A stretch of 32,500 bases of DNA from Mesostigma viride (GCA_009746045.1 RPFO01000097.1:1-32500), one strand, 5' to 3'; shown: positions 1-9,152, counted from the stretch's first letter. The notes: generated by a model from the sequence alone, not told the origin. A program made the numbers and translations.

Positions 1-3
1 TTT

Positions 4-625
4 TGTTAAATCGGATAATGTTTACAGCGCTCAACACTTGAGGCTTGTACACGCGCTTGCCAAGTCAAGGCACAACACGTGAGGCGGGCTCGCAAGAGAT
101 GCCCATTTGGCACTGGCCTATTGTTTATATACTTGTGCACTGTGCTTGCTAGTCCTGAGCAGCCTAGGAGGCCTGCTCAGTAATAACACCCCGGTACAGT
201 ATTCACTACCTGTACAGCGCCCACTCCTATACAGTAGGTCTGCCATACAGGCACAGTGACCACAGAGCACAGTCCACAGTGACTATTGCATCTGCACCTA
301 GAAGTCCAGGACTAAGCCTGCGGTACCAACAGACCACAGGTTAAGGTTCCTATTTCCTGCGTACGACGTATTAATCCAATACCGTCGTAGGTACAGCACC
401 TAATTCCTGTCAGCCCAGGAATTACTGTCGACCCCATATGTCGTCGGCAAATATTCACGTCCGACTTAGAAGAACAGCCGGCTCGCGCTCGCGCGCGCGC
501 GCGACCGGGAAGTCGGAACGCCATAACTTTCTTGATACTTGTCGGAATGAACTCGTTCCGGTGCCGCTGGAATCGCAGAGATATGCCGAATCAGGATCAC
601 GCCAATGCGCTTGGCGTTAACTCCA
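4..625 (-). repeat. 3' LTR of the Copia-like element (left copy)
   Basis: This copy matches 7332-7947 along its whole length. Differences seen are two substitutions near 49-55, six extra bases in a GC-alternating run near 490-505, one missing A near 225, and one extra C at the inner end. It begins TGTTAAATCGG on the plus strand and ends just before the polypurine tract. Confidence 0.95.
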
Positions 626-640
626 ATCCTTTCTTTTCTT
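626..640 (-). other. Polypurine tract for plus-strand DNA priming
   Basis: On the minus strand this reads AAGAAAAGAAAGGAT, immediately upstream of the 3' LTR. A purine run in this position is the usual primer for second-strand synthesis in LTR retrotransposons. Its place fixes the inner edge of the left LTR at about 625. Confidence 0.75.
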
Positions 641-1370
641 GAGCTGTAGCAGCTCACACAAGTCTACATACAAACACACACAATGGGTACTGGATATCCT
701 CCCCAGACTACAAGTCACAACCCGCTGGGCATGACAGTCAGCTTGGATTCCTTATTATATGTACATAGCACCCATACTGGCTCAGGAGCACAAACAAATT
801 ACAATGAGTCCCTATCCCTTCACGGGAGGCTCGTTGTGTTACCCATGTACAAGAGGTTGGCCAACTGTGGCAGCCCATAGGTGTTCAGCTAAGAACTTGA
901 GAAGTATGTACAACCTTCAGGACCTTAGGCGAAACCCCACAGATCACCCACAACAGCTCATCAGAAAACATTGCTGACCCCCAGACGGGAGTCGGCGCCG
1001 GTCTGCTGCCCCTTATCGAACCAGACACAACATCTACGCGAAGCACATGCAAAACACAAGCTCCCATACTCGTTCCAACCGTGGAAAATCAGGGGACCTG
1101 TCGCCACCTCACCAGCATGGTGGATGGGTCAGCCAGTCCGTGAAACTCCGCCTTAAGACGGCACCAGGGAATCGAACCCCGCCCACAAACCACAGATCTG
1201 GGGAAACCTCAGACTGAGATGAAAACCCCAGATAGACATCTCTCCATCAGAGACAATGTCAGACATTCCCACACCAGAGACATGTCTCACCCCTCAAGGT
1301 GTGCTCAGGATTATGTACAATCAAGCTCCCAGCCTGATATCCAGAGACTTAAGCACCCAGCTCTCAGCTT
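641..1370 (-). other. Non-coding 3' region between pol and the 3' LTR
   Basis: This is about 730 bp after the pol stop with no convincing coding frame on either strand. On the minus strand, around 1167-1182, it carries GGGGTTCGATTCCC, which resembles a tRNA T-arm or Pol III B box. No matching A box or full cloverleaf was found, so this may be chance. Confidence 0.5.
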
Positions 1371-4300
1371 TTAGACAGATAGACCGACTTGACAGTCAGC
1401 ATTCATGAGCTTCCTCAGTACATTGTACTGGGCTGGGGCCTTGTGTGGCAGCTTTGTCAATGCATCAGCAGGGTTCTCCTCGCCAGGGATATGCTTCAAG
1501 TCAACCAAACTGGCCAACTCCTTCAGCAACAAATAATCCAGGTCCCGGCTCCTGGCCAGCTGCTTGTGAACAAACTGGACCATACCCATGCTGTCTGTTA
1601 GCAACAACGTCTCCATCTGCAAGGTCCAAGGGGTAACTGAAGCCAGCTCCAGCATTAACTCCTTTATGTACAGGCTGGACTGGATCCCCTCGCATATGGC
1701 CCTGCATTCTGCCACATCTGAACTGATACAGACCCTCTTCTGCAGTCTGCTGTACCAGCTGAACAAACTTGCCCTGCTCTGATAAAAAGCAAACAGAGCA
1801 GCAGATCTCCCCCTGACCTTGGTAACCTGGCGAGCATCCATGGAACTGTCAACAAAGATCTCCAAGGTGATAGGCTGGGCAAAGTCAATCCCAGACAAAA
1901 TCAGATCAGGGGTACTCTCCACCAACCGGGCTATGACTCGAGGCTTCTCATCCTCAAGCACCTCATCAGGCATTCTGCTATGGACCATCAAAGACGGACC
2001 ACAGATGCTGGCAAACCAGGCCCACATGCCTCTCAACTCAGGTCCTGCAGCCTGGGTGATCTTCTCTGGCAAGGCCTTCACAATGGTCTGTTTATAATCT
2101 CCTCCAGCCTGAAGCCTGATACTCCACTCCCCGTCCCTCCTGAACAGGGTAGCCTGCATTCCACAGAACACTACAGGCTTGTTGGGCTCCTGCCACAGCT
2201 CCTTGCCCAGTGAAAACTTGCCACTGATGACAGGAATAAACTTCTTCAGCCAGGTCGTGGGGGCTAGCAAATGCAGATCATCTCCATGCAAACTAGCATA
2301 CACTGGCAGACCCTCCCATTGGGCCAGCAGCAAACAGGGATCAACTGAAGACACTCTCAAGCCACACTCACTGATCAGAGCTTCCTGCAGCGTGAGTCTC
2401 CAGATGATTGGGCTCGACCTGAGTCCTTCCAGGCCCTTCAGAATAACCAGGAATTGTTGATGCAGCTCCAGCTTCCAGATGGCAGGCACCTCAACACAGT
2501 AAGGCTCATCCTGCTTCCACACCCTCCTGGCCACTTCTGGATCAGATTTTAAAAATGCCCTCTTGAAGTCCAGCAGCACTGATGACATAGCTGCTCCCCT
2601 GTTCAGCAACCCCACGTAGAGACATAGCAAAATTCTCCATGTGTCGTGTAGCATCCCTGGCGTGTATAGCTCCTCTCCTGGCAGACTCCCCGTGCCGTGA
2701 TACTCATTCAGGACAGGCCTGACATGGGGCACTGATACCTCATCCACAACCTTCCTCTTCAGCACAAATCTCAAAGCAAGCTTCCTTGATGCTGGGGGAC
2801 GTCTGTCTGTTGGTGCAGCACACTCAAACTGCAACCACTCCTCCAATGCCTTGGAGAAGGCGAGCTTCCAAGCCTCAAACAAAGTAGGCGAGCTCATCTC
2901 TTGGACCAGCTGGTCATATGTCAAAGGAGAGTGTGCAGCAAGGCTCCTGTGAGTTATGCCAATACTGCTGGGGTGCAACACAGCTGGAATCACCAAACTG
3001 GCCGCTGGGGGCACCTCCCCTTCATCCCATTTTACACCCTTGACCGGCTTGGCCCTGCACCTGACTGGAAATGTTGTCCTGAAATTTTCTAGGGGAATCA
3101 TCCCCCAGCCATCTCTTCTCAGAGCTGTAGCTCTGATAGAAATCCCAGGATTGCCCAGAAAATTCTGACCCAAAATCACAGGGCCATCATAGTCCTCTAG
3201 GACAAGGAAGGTCACATCCACACCCATGACAGGGGCAGTAACCTCTCCCAACACCCTTAGATGCGTCCTACCACTGAAATCAGACACCCAGGGGCAACTT
3301 GGTTCTCCGACCAGCAGTTCTCCTGTATGCTGAGGTCCCATGACAGAAACCTGTGCATTGGTATCTATCTCCATGGCAGCTACCTCAGGTTCATCCAACT
3401 GGACAAGCTTGGACACCTTAGGCTCCTTCTTGGCTCTTTGCAAAGCCTGTACAATATCTGATAGACGCACACCCCTAGGCCTGGTGTCGGGCCGTTCCGG
3501 AGGTGCAGCCTGTCCGCCTGCTTGCCCAACCACCGTATGTGAAGGTACCCCAGGGGCCGGGCCAGGGTCACCCTGAGGGCTCGATACAGCTGTAGCACCC
3601 TGATCAGGAAGCTCCACGTCACCCCCGCCTTGTACACCAGCGGGCACCTGGAAGAGGTCTCCTTGATTACCTCCCCGGGGACGGATCTTTGACCAGGACA
3701 GACGGTGCACTGCTTGGGAGCCATCAATGGCCACCCAGCACTTATGGCCAGCGGCTTCTACTCGGGTCACCACCCCATCATGCCAGCTGCCACGTTTCCC
3801 TGGAAAGCTTGGTTCCTTCCACACAACAACCTGTTGTCCAACGTTAGGTTCTAGGACACTCCAGCCCTTGTCTTTCTGCCTCAGCTTGAGGAACTTGGCC
3901 TCTAGCTTCTCCTTCCATGCCTGCTCAGCATCAGCTGGCAGCATCCTGGTATGCAGCATAAGAGGATTGATGGCAATGTCACCAAAGAACATGGGAGTCC
4001 TCAGGTTCAGCCTGTCCTCCACAGAACGTAGCCATGCAGATGTCACAATGGCAGATGACGTCCTTGGAATCCTCTCCACCAGCAGCACAGTCTTGATCTC
4101 TTGGATGGCTCTCTCCACCACCCCTTGCTGGCCGTGGCTCTCCCTGGGTGTAATCAGCAACTCTGGAAACTCTGGCAGGTTCTCACAGCACTCAAACTGA
4201 ATGTCACACTGCAACAACTCCAACCCAGGGTACCTGCTCCTTGTCAACTTCAGAGCAGCAATCAATGTAGGCTTCTCCATGTCAGGCAGGATCTCTAGGG

Positions 4301-4928
4301 TCTTGTACTTGGTATATCTGTCCACTGCCACCAGCAGCTTCAAACCCCTGATTCTCTGAATATCTACCTGCACATGGCCTGGCTGCAAAATAGGAGTCCT
4401 GGCATGAGACTGCTTGGGCTTTCTAGCAACTAGCCTGCACTTGCAAGCTTGAGCAACCTGTTGGCAGATGGAGTACAACTCACTTCCTCCCAGCCGTCTA
4501 GCAACTTGCAAAGACTGAGCTGCATGGCCAAACATGGTATGCAACCTTGAGGCAATGTCATACAAGAGAGAAAACCTTTTATTGTCATTATTAGCACTCA
4601 AGGTATGTACAGATCCCTTATGTACAGGAGGCACCAGGGTCGTGCCTGTCAGACTGTCTCCAGCCCTATCCTCATCCTGACCATCCTGTGCCAGTCCTGC
4701 ACGGTCAGAATGCTTCTGAGATCCACCTGGGTCCACATCACCAGGTCCTACCTCAGGCTCAGCACCGCCATGGCGGGCACGTTGGCGAGTAACCACTGCA
4801 GCTACAGCTGGCATACTCTCTGTGGTAACCAAGCTTGCCCCATCGTGTCCAATAGGCTCTTTCACTAGAGCATGGGGCTGCCCCTCACTGCTGTCACTAG
4901 CAGCTTCATTACACACCCCTGGGGGCAC
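1371..4928 (-). CDS. pol: Pol polyprotein: integrase, retropepsin-like, RT, RNase H
   Basis: The frame has 1185 codons and is open up to 4961; it does not begin at an ATG. It is in frame with the zinc-knuckle frame and separated from it only by the TGA at 4962-4964, so it is probably made as a gag-pol fusion. An integrase HHCC-like region lies at residues 130-164 (H130, H135, C162, C164). DDE candidates are D189, D242 and E272 (GVVERAIQE). An SH3-like integrase C-terminus is at 360-417. A retropepsin-like domain follows at 515-600, with IDTNAQVSVM around D522 and VILGQNFL near 585. RT spans about 685-950, with LLDFKRAFL (D787) and catalytic HGDD (881-884). RNase H has D1027, E1074, D1112 and the ending HIPGEENPADALTK. 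The protease-like domain lying between integrase and RT is unusual. The frame itself is intact. Confidence 0.9.
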   Translation of the reverse strand: MPPGVCNEAASDSSEGQPHALVKEPIGHDGASLVTTESMPAVAAVVTRQRARHGGAEPEVGPGDVDPGGSQKHSDRAGLAQDGQDEDRAGDSLTGTTLVPPVHKGSVHTLSANNDNKRFSLLYDIASRLHTMFGHAAQSLQVARRLGGSELYSICQQVAQACKCRLVARKPKQSHARTPILQPGHVQVDIQRIRGLKLLVAVDRYTKYKTLEILPDMEKPTLIAALKLTRSRYPGLELLQCDIQFECCENLPEFPELLITPRESHGQQGVVERAIQEIKTVLLVERIPRTSSAIVTSAWLRSVEDRLNLRTPMFFGDIAINPLMLHTRMLPADAEQAWKEKLEAKFLKLRQKDKGWSVLEPNVGQQVVVWKEPSFPGKRGSWHDGVVTRVEAAGHKCWVAIDGSQAVHRLSWSKIRPRGGNQGDLFQVPAGVQGGGDVELPDQGATAVSSPQGDPGPAPGVPSHTVVGQAGGQAAPPERPDTRPRGVRLSDIVQALQRAKKEPKVSKLVQLDEPEVAAMEIDTNAQVSVMGPQHTGELLVGEPSCPWVSDFSGRTHLRVLGEVTAPVMGVDVTFLVLEDYDGPVILGQNFLGNPGISIRATALRRDGWGMIPLENFRTTFPVRCRAKPVKGVKWDEGEVPPAASLVIPAVLHPSSIGITHRSLAAHSPLTYDQLVQEMSSPTLFEAWKLAFSKALEEWLQFECAAPTDRRPPASRKLALRFVLKRKVVDEVSVPHVRPVLNEYHGTGSLPGEELYTPGMLHDTWRILLCLYVGLLNRGAAMSSVLLDFKRAFLKSDPEVARRVWKQDEPYCVEVPAIWKLELHQQFLVILKGLEGLRSSPIIWRLTLQEALISECGLRVSSVDPCLLLAQWEGLPVYASLHGDDLHLLAPTTWLKKFIPVISGKFSLGKELWQEPNKPVVFCGMQATLFRRDGEWSIRLQAGGDYKQTIVKALPEKITQAAGPELRGMWAWFASICGPSLMVHSRMPDEVLEDEKPRVIARLVESTPDLILSGIDFAQPITLEIFVDSSMDARQVTKVRGRSAALFAFYQSRASLFSWYSRLQKRVCISSDVAECRAICEGIQSSLYIKELMLELASVTPWTLQMETLLLTDSMGMVQFVHKQLARSRDLDYLLLKELASLVDLKHIPGEENPADALTKLPHKAPAQYNVLRKLMNADCQVGLSV

Positions 4929-4961
4929 CCTCCAGGGTTCAGGGATGTGTGCAGGCTCATA

Positions 4962-5408
4962 TCAATGATCAGCAGCCTTGCCCTTGCCCTTGTCCTGGGA
5001 TGGACCAGCCTTGTCCTTGCTGCCACCCTGAGCTGGCTTGCTCTGACCTTCCTGCCTCAGGTACGAGGGACACTCATTCCTGAAGTGACCCTTCCCCTGG
5101 CAGAAATAACATTCCACCTGACTGATGTCCCGTGAGGTCCCACTGCTGGGCCCAGCCTTGGGAGGACCACCCACCCTCTTGAAGTCAAACTGGGACTGTG
5201 GATGTCCCGACTTCGGCGGGGTCCCCCGTCCAGCCCTTCTGTCACGCCCCCTCCTGGACCTTCCTCGACCCCTTGAAGAGGTCTCAGGCCCTCTCGAGGA
5301 CGCTGGGCCCCCGTGGCCCGATCCCCTCATGGACTTAACCGTGGGTTCAGTGGCCTCCTCATCATTCTGACGAGGGCGCTTACCCCCACGTACTTGCCGC
5401 TGAAACAC
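4962..5408 (-). CDS. gag: Gag C-terminal part: RG-rich region and CCHC zinc knuckle
   Basis: A frame of 148 codons, opened by a stop just upstream and beginning at a GTG, so it is not an independent gene. Residues 28-62 are rich in Arg-Gly and Ser, as in nucleic-acid-binding Gag tails. A perfect CX2CX4HX4C knuckle (C100, C103, H108, C113; about 5070-5111) marks it as nucleocapsid, which binds element RNA during packaging. It overlaps the end of the capsid-like frame by 82 bp in a different phase. A minus-one shift in the overlap, for example at the five-G run near 5385, would join the two. It ends at TGA 4962-4964, beyond which the same frame continues into pol. Confidence 0.82.
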   Translation of the reverse strand: MFQRQVRGGKRPRQNDEEATEPTVKSMRGSGHGGPASSRGPETSSRGRGRSRRGRDRRAGRGTPPKSGHPQSQFDFKRVGGPPKAGPSSGTSRDISQVECYFCQGKGHFRNECPSYLRQEGQSKPAQGGSKDKAGPSQDKGKGKAADH

Positions 5409-5848
5409 TCATACAACTGATCCGTCATGGCTGCCCAGCCATGGACCTGTCGCATGTGGATGGTCACATTATCCATGGTGACCGGATCCAGTTGCAGCGA
5501 CTTGAGAAAGTCGCCCATGGCCATCCGATCTGCGACGAAGAAGCCCTTGGCCATGGCGTCCTCCCTCAGCTTGACGAAGTCTTCAAAGGCGTGGACCACT
5601 AGCTGCCCCTTGATGGGCTTGTAGTCCAGGTATTCTTGCTTCAGGTGGGACCCATCTATGGTCCTCTTGTCACTCAGGAACGACCTGAGTCGCGTCATAA
5701 ACGCCGTCCAGGTGTCCCCCGCCGCATGTCGCTCCCGAACAAACTTGAACAGCCGCCTCGCCGACTGCCGTATGTAGGCACTAGACGCCAGGATGCGAAG
5801 CTTGTCACCGTTGTATATCTCCGTGTACAAGTTCATGTCCTCTAACAT
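5327..5848 (-). CDS. gag: Gag capsid-like region
   Basis: A frame of 173 codons with a true ATG at 5846-5848 and a stop just upstream. The part around RILASSAYIRQSARRLF and the following DTWTAFMTRLRSFLSD resembles the helical core of retrotransposon Gag capsid proteins. The last 20 or so residues, past GKYVG, look unrelated to Gag and probably lie beyond a frame change to the zinc-knuckle frame. Another phase upstream (about 5849-5925) reads YAVLGQFQSIKDNWQPRD, which could be the start of the capsid domain displaced by a further frame change. The family call is by resemblance only. Confidence 0.65.
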   Translation of the reverse strand: MLEDMNLYTEIYNGDKLRILASSAYIRQSARRLFKFVRERHAAGDTWTAFMTRLRSFLSDKRTIDGSHLKQEYLDYKPIKGQLVVHAFEDFVKLREDAMAKGFFVADRMAMGDFLKSLQLDPVTMDNVTIHMRQVHGWAAMTDQLYECFSGKYVGVSALVRMMRRPLNPRLSP

Positions 5849-6319
5849 CCTTCAGCATCCCGGGGCTGCCAATTGTCCTTGATGGACTGAAACTGGCCTA
5901 GCACCGCGTACCCCTCAGCAACGTTGGTCGCTTAGGCGCCGCTTGATCTGCGGCTGGCGCGTGCTGCCCGCCCTGCGATCCTTGGCTCTGATTATCTGGC
6001 ACCTCAGCCTGGTCTCCCAGCGCCTGGCCGTCCCCGCGTCCATCGCGTCCACCGCGTCCATCGCGTCCATCCAGCCCAGCGCCGCGCCGTCCGAAGCCCA
6101 TAAAGCCCGCTTGTTGGTTGATAGCTCCATCCTCCATGATGGCCTCTGTTCAGATCTGCTACAGCCAGCCAAGTGGCCAAGCAGCAATTAAAGCAATATA
6201 AGCTACTGAACAAGAAAGGAAAGTGCCAAGTGTTACCACTCAGGCAAGACCACCACGGCTGGCCCCAGGCGCGTCCTGGTTCTCCTTGTCGCTGTCGTCG
6301 TCGCTGTCGCTCACCACAA
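5849..6319 (-). other. Leader between upstream frame and gag, with Gly/Asp-rich frames
   Basis: No single clear gene. A minus-strand frame at 5898-6137 (79 codons, starting MEDGAINQQAGFMGFGRRG) holds GRDGRG-type repeats from a short run of ccgcgtccatcg-like triplets. A frame at 6240-6452 ends in an acidic Ser/Asp/Glu patch (SDSDDDSDKENQD). These could be N-terminal Gag pieces split by frame changes, or untranslated leader. The sequence does not decide. Confidence 0.35.
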
Positions 6320-7303
6320 TCAGCTCTGGTACCCTGCTACCTGCTGCGCCGTCGTCGACCCGCTGTCGGCCCGCGATGACTGAATCGTCACCGTTGGTAA
6401 AGTAGACAGGTGACAACCCGTCGTTGGCACCTCGCGGATTGTACGTTGGCACCTCGTGGTCGCCAGTGCCTCGTCGCCTAGCCCAGCGACACCCCCTGCT
6501 CCTACCTCAAGGTCACTCTCGTACCTAAGAGGTGCAAACTCCTCCCAACGCGTCACACGAACGCGAAGGGGCGGGGGCAGTTCCTGAAAAGGAACTCTTA
6601 CTCGCTCTGGAAACCTGCCGACTCTTGTCGCGCGCTGTCCTCCGGCGATGGCTTCCGCTGTCGCCCCGACCTCTGCAAGCCGCCTGTAGTGCTCCGCTCC
6701 GCGTCGTTCACGCCTAACTGGCCCCGCTGCAACACCCTCGTCGCCGATGCCGCCTGCGAAAGCACGTGGTACTCCCGCGCCCGCTACTGTCGGTACAAAC
6801 TCGTGTCGCCCTGCGCCAGCTGCTTCCGCAACCTCGCCTCGCCTTGCCGCCAACTCCGTCCGCACTCGCTCAGCTACTGCTGTAATCACCGCCTGGATGC
6901 CGACCAACCCGTGAAGCTCCTGCTCAAGGTCGTCGATGCTCCGGTGCTCCGGAATGACGATGGTTTGTACGTGTCGCAGAATTCGCTCCCAGTCTTCGAC
7001 CTGGTCGTCGACGAATTGCACGAAGCTGCGATTTACAGGCGGACGATCTGCAAGCAACAAAGATAGATCCCGACACACGGCGTAATTCAGGAGAAATCGA
7101 ACCCCCAGCAGACTGCCGAAACCGGAAATCCTGCTGCCGTTGTTCCTCCTGCACCATTCACCACCAGACGAGCTCCTCTCGTCGTCAAACGCTGCACACC
7201 GCAACCGGCAACGACCCTCCTGGCCGTTCCGCTGAGACTGGTTGTAATTTGAGTTAACGTTCTTCGCACACGCAATGTGAAGGATATGGTTGCAATGCAG
7301 CAA
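6320..7303 (-). CDS. Hypothetical ATG-less open frame between 5' LTR and gag
   Basis: A frame of 327 codons lying directly inside the 5' LTR, at the place of an extra 5' ORF. I do not recognise its product. Residues about 85-165 look protein-like: FVQFVDDQVEDWERILRHVQ, then a Leu/Ala/Glu-rich helical stretch (LEQELHGL, VAERVRTELAARRGEVAEAA) that could form a coiled coil. The rest is Arg/Gly/Ala-rich. It contains no methionine and begins at a TTG, so normal initiation is impossible without splicing, an upstream exon, recoding or a non-AUG start. It could also be leader RNA that is open by chance in GC-rich DNA. Confidence 0.35.
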   Translation of the reverse strand: MLHCNHILHIACAKNVNSNYNQSQRNGQEGRCRLRCAAFDDERSSSGGEWCRRNNGSRISGFGSLLGVRFLLNYAVCRDLSLLLADRPPVNRSFVQFVDDQVEDWERILRHVQTIVIPEHRSIDDLEQELHGLVGIQAVITAVAERVRTELAARRGEVAEAAGAGRHEFVPTVAGAGVPRAFAGGIGDEGVAAGPVRRERRGAEHYRRLAEVGATAEAIAGGQRATRVGRFPERVRVPFQELPPPLRVRVTRWEEFAPLRYESDLEVGAGGVAGLGDEALATTRCQRTIREVPTTGCHLSTLPTVTIQSSRADSGSTTAQQVAGYQS

Positions 7304-7331
7304 TGTGTGAATATAGTTGGAAACGGAGCTT

Positions 7332-7947
7332 TGTTAAATCGGATAATGTTTACAGCGCTCAACACTTGAGGCTTGCACACGAGCTTGCCAAGTCAAGGCA
7401 CAACACGTGAGGCGGGCTCGCAAGAGATGCCCATTTGGCACTGGCCTATTGTTTATATACTTGTGCACTGTGCTTGCTAGTCCTGAGCAGCCTAGGAGGC
7501 CTGCTCAGTAATAACACCCCGGTACAGTATTCACTACCTGTACAGCGCCCAACTCCTATACAGTAGGTCTGCCATACAGGCACAGTGACCACAGAGCACA
7601 GTCCACAGTGACTATTGCATCTGCACCTAGAAGTCCAGGACTAAGCCTGCGGTACCAACAGACCACAGGTTAAGGTTCCTATTTCCTGCGTACGACGTAT
7701 TAATCCAATACCGTCGTAGGTACAGCACCTAATTCCTGTCAGCCCAGGAATTACTGTCGACCCCATATGTCGTCGGCAAATATTCACGTCCGACTTAGAA
7801 GAACAGCCGGCTCGCGCTCGCGCGCGACCGGGAAGTCGGAACGCCATAACTTTCTTGATACTTGTCGGAATGAACTCGTTCCGGTGCCGCTGGAATCGCA
7901 GAGATATGCCGAATCAGGATCACGCCAATGCGCTTGGCGTTAACTCA
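7332..7947 (-). repeat. 5' LTR of the Copia-like element (right copy)
   Basis: This is the 616-bp partner of 4-625. It starts TGTTAAATCGG and ends GTTAACTCA on the plus strand. Immediately beyond 7947 the 40-bp minisatellite begins. On the minus strand the last 25 bases include TGTAA, the poly(A) signal known from chlorophyte green algae. That link is suggestive only. Confidence 0.95.
7451..7459 (-). promoter_or_regulatory. TATA box of the retrotransposon promoter in the 5' LTR
   Basis: The minus strand reads TATATAAAC, a good TATA box, inside the 5' LTR about 120 bp before its inner end. Transcription would start about 25-30 bp further along the minus strand, leaving a short R-U5. The same motif occurs in the 3' LTR near 123-131. 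Confidence 0.5.
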
Positions 7948-8837
7948 CACACTTACACACACCTTGCACGCAAGGGCCGGCATGCACACACACTGCATGG
8001 CATACACCGCCCACGCAAGGGGCGGCTGCACACACGTACATACACCGCGCACGCAAGGGGCGGCTGCACACACACGTACATACACCGCGCACGCAATTAA
8101 GGGGAAACTGTCCACACATGGACATACACTGCGCACGGAAGGGGCGGCTGCATTAACACGTACATACACCGCGCACGCAAGGGGCGGCTGCACACACACG
8201 TACATACACCATGCACGCAAGGGGCGGCTGCACACACATGTACATCCACCGCGCACGCAAGGGGCGAGTGCACACACACGTACACACACCGCGCACGCAA
8301 GGGGCGGCTGCACACACACGTACACACACCATGCACGCAATTGCCGGCATGCACACACACGTACATCCACCGCGCACGCAAGGGGCAACTGCACACACAT
8401 GTACACACACCGCGCACGCTTGGGGCAGCTGCACTCACATGTACACACACCGCGCACGCAAGGGCCGGCTGCACACACACTTACATACACCGCGCACGCA
8501 AGGGGCAACTGCACACACATGTACACACACCGCGCACGCAAGGGCCGGCTGCACACACACGTACATACACCGCGCACGCAAGGGGAAACTGCCCACACAT
8601 GGACATACACTGCGCACGCAAGGGGCGGCTGCATTAACACGTACATACACCGCGCACGCAAGGGCCGGCATGCACACACACGTACATACACCGCCCATGT
8701 AAGGGGCGGCTGCACACACACGTACACACACCATGCACGCAAGGGCCGGCATGCACACACAGTATACACACACCGCGCACGCAAGGGGCGGCTGCACACA
8801 CACGTACATACACTGCGCACGCAAGGGGCTGCTGCAC
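7948..8837. repeat. 40-bp minisatellite, array A (about 22 units)
   Basis: Head-to-tail 40-bp units with a core like GCGCACGCAAGGGGCGGCTG followed by CA-rich sequence around GTACATACAC. Variants include GGCCGGCATG, GGGGCAACTG and GCAATTAAGG. Because 40 is not a multiple of three and the unit lacks stop codons in all six frames, very long His/Thr/Arg-rich or Cys/Val-rich frames run through it on both strands. I regard them as non-coding by-products. The opening order of variants resembles array B near 11440-11560, so the arrays share ancestry. The Copia-like element lies directly against its left end. Confidence 0.95.
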
Positions 8838-9152
8838 TTTGTGAGCTCACGCTCGTTCTATCTATGACCTGCGGAAGTCTCAAAGGGGGAGGGGAGGCCG
8901 CAGTAGACAGGTCTGACTAGGTAGCCAGTACTAGGGGGGGGGGTACGGTGTTGTGGGGGGGGGGTACCGGGGACGGTACTGTGGACCGGGTCCAATTTGT
9001 GTTGTGGACCGGGGGCAGTCCTGTGGACCGGGGACGGCGCGGCGCCACTGGCCTGTTGGTCAGTGGGCTGGCGTCCGTCACCCCACCTACGACTAGGTAG
9101 ACGGTGGATACTTAGGGTTGTGGCGGGGCAACAACCACTCCTCTTTGCAGCT
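8838..9152. repeat. Repeat X, copy 1 (315 bp)
   Basis: Appears identical to 10298-10612. It contains two runs of about ten G and several GGTAC/GGGGAC repeats. It starts exactly where the minisatellite stops. Confidence 0.92.

Larger units (their letters stand above)
4..7947 (-). mobile_element. Copia-like LTR retrotransposon, complete with both LTRs
   Basis: Two near-identical LTRs (4-625 and 7332-7947) flank about 6.7 kb of internal sequence. On the minus strand the LTRs begin TG and end CA. A polypurine tract sits just inside the 3' LTR. The internal region carries, in minus-strand order, an ATG-less open frame, a gag capsid-like frame, a zinc-knuckle frame, and a 1185-codon pol with integrase, protease-like, RT and RNase H domains. 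Integrase before RT is the Ty1/Copia arrangement. The LTRs differ by about two substitutions and three small indels, so insertion looks recent. The right flank is the 40-bp minisatellite. The three bases left of the element (ttt) do not match the right flank (cac), so no target-site duplication can be confirmed. No standard Met-tRNA primer site was recognised next to the 5' LTR. Confidence 0.92.

Noticed and set aside
312-657. Small frames inside the LTRs (also 7641-7847)
   Set aside because: They come from GC-alternating and promoter sequence of the LTR, and the two LTR copies disagree in frame because of an indel.
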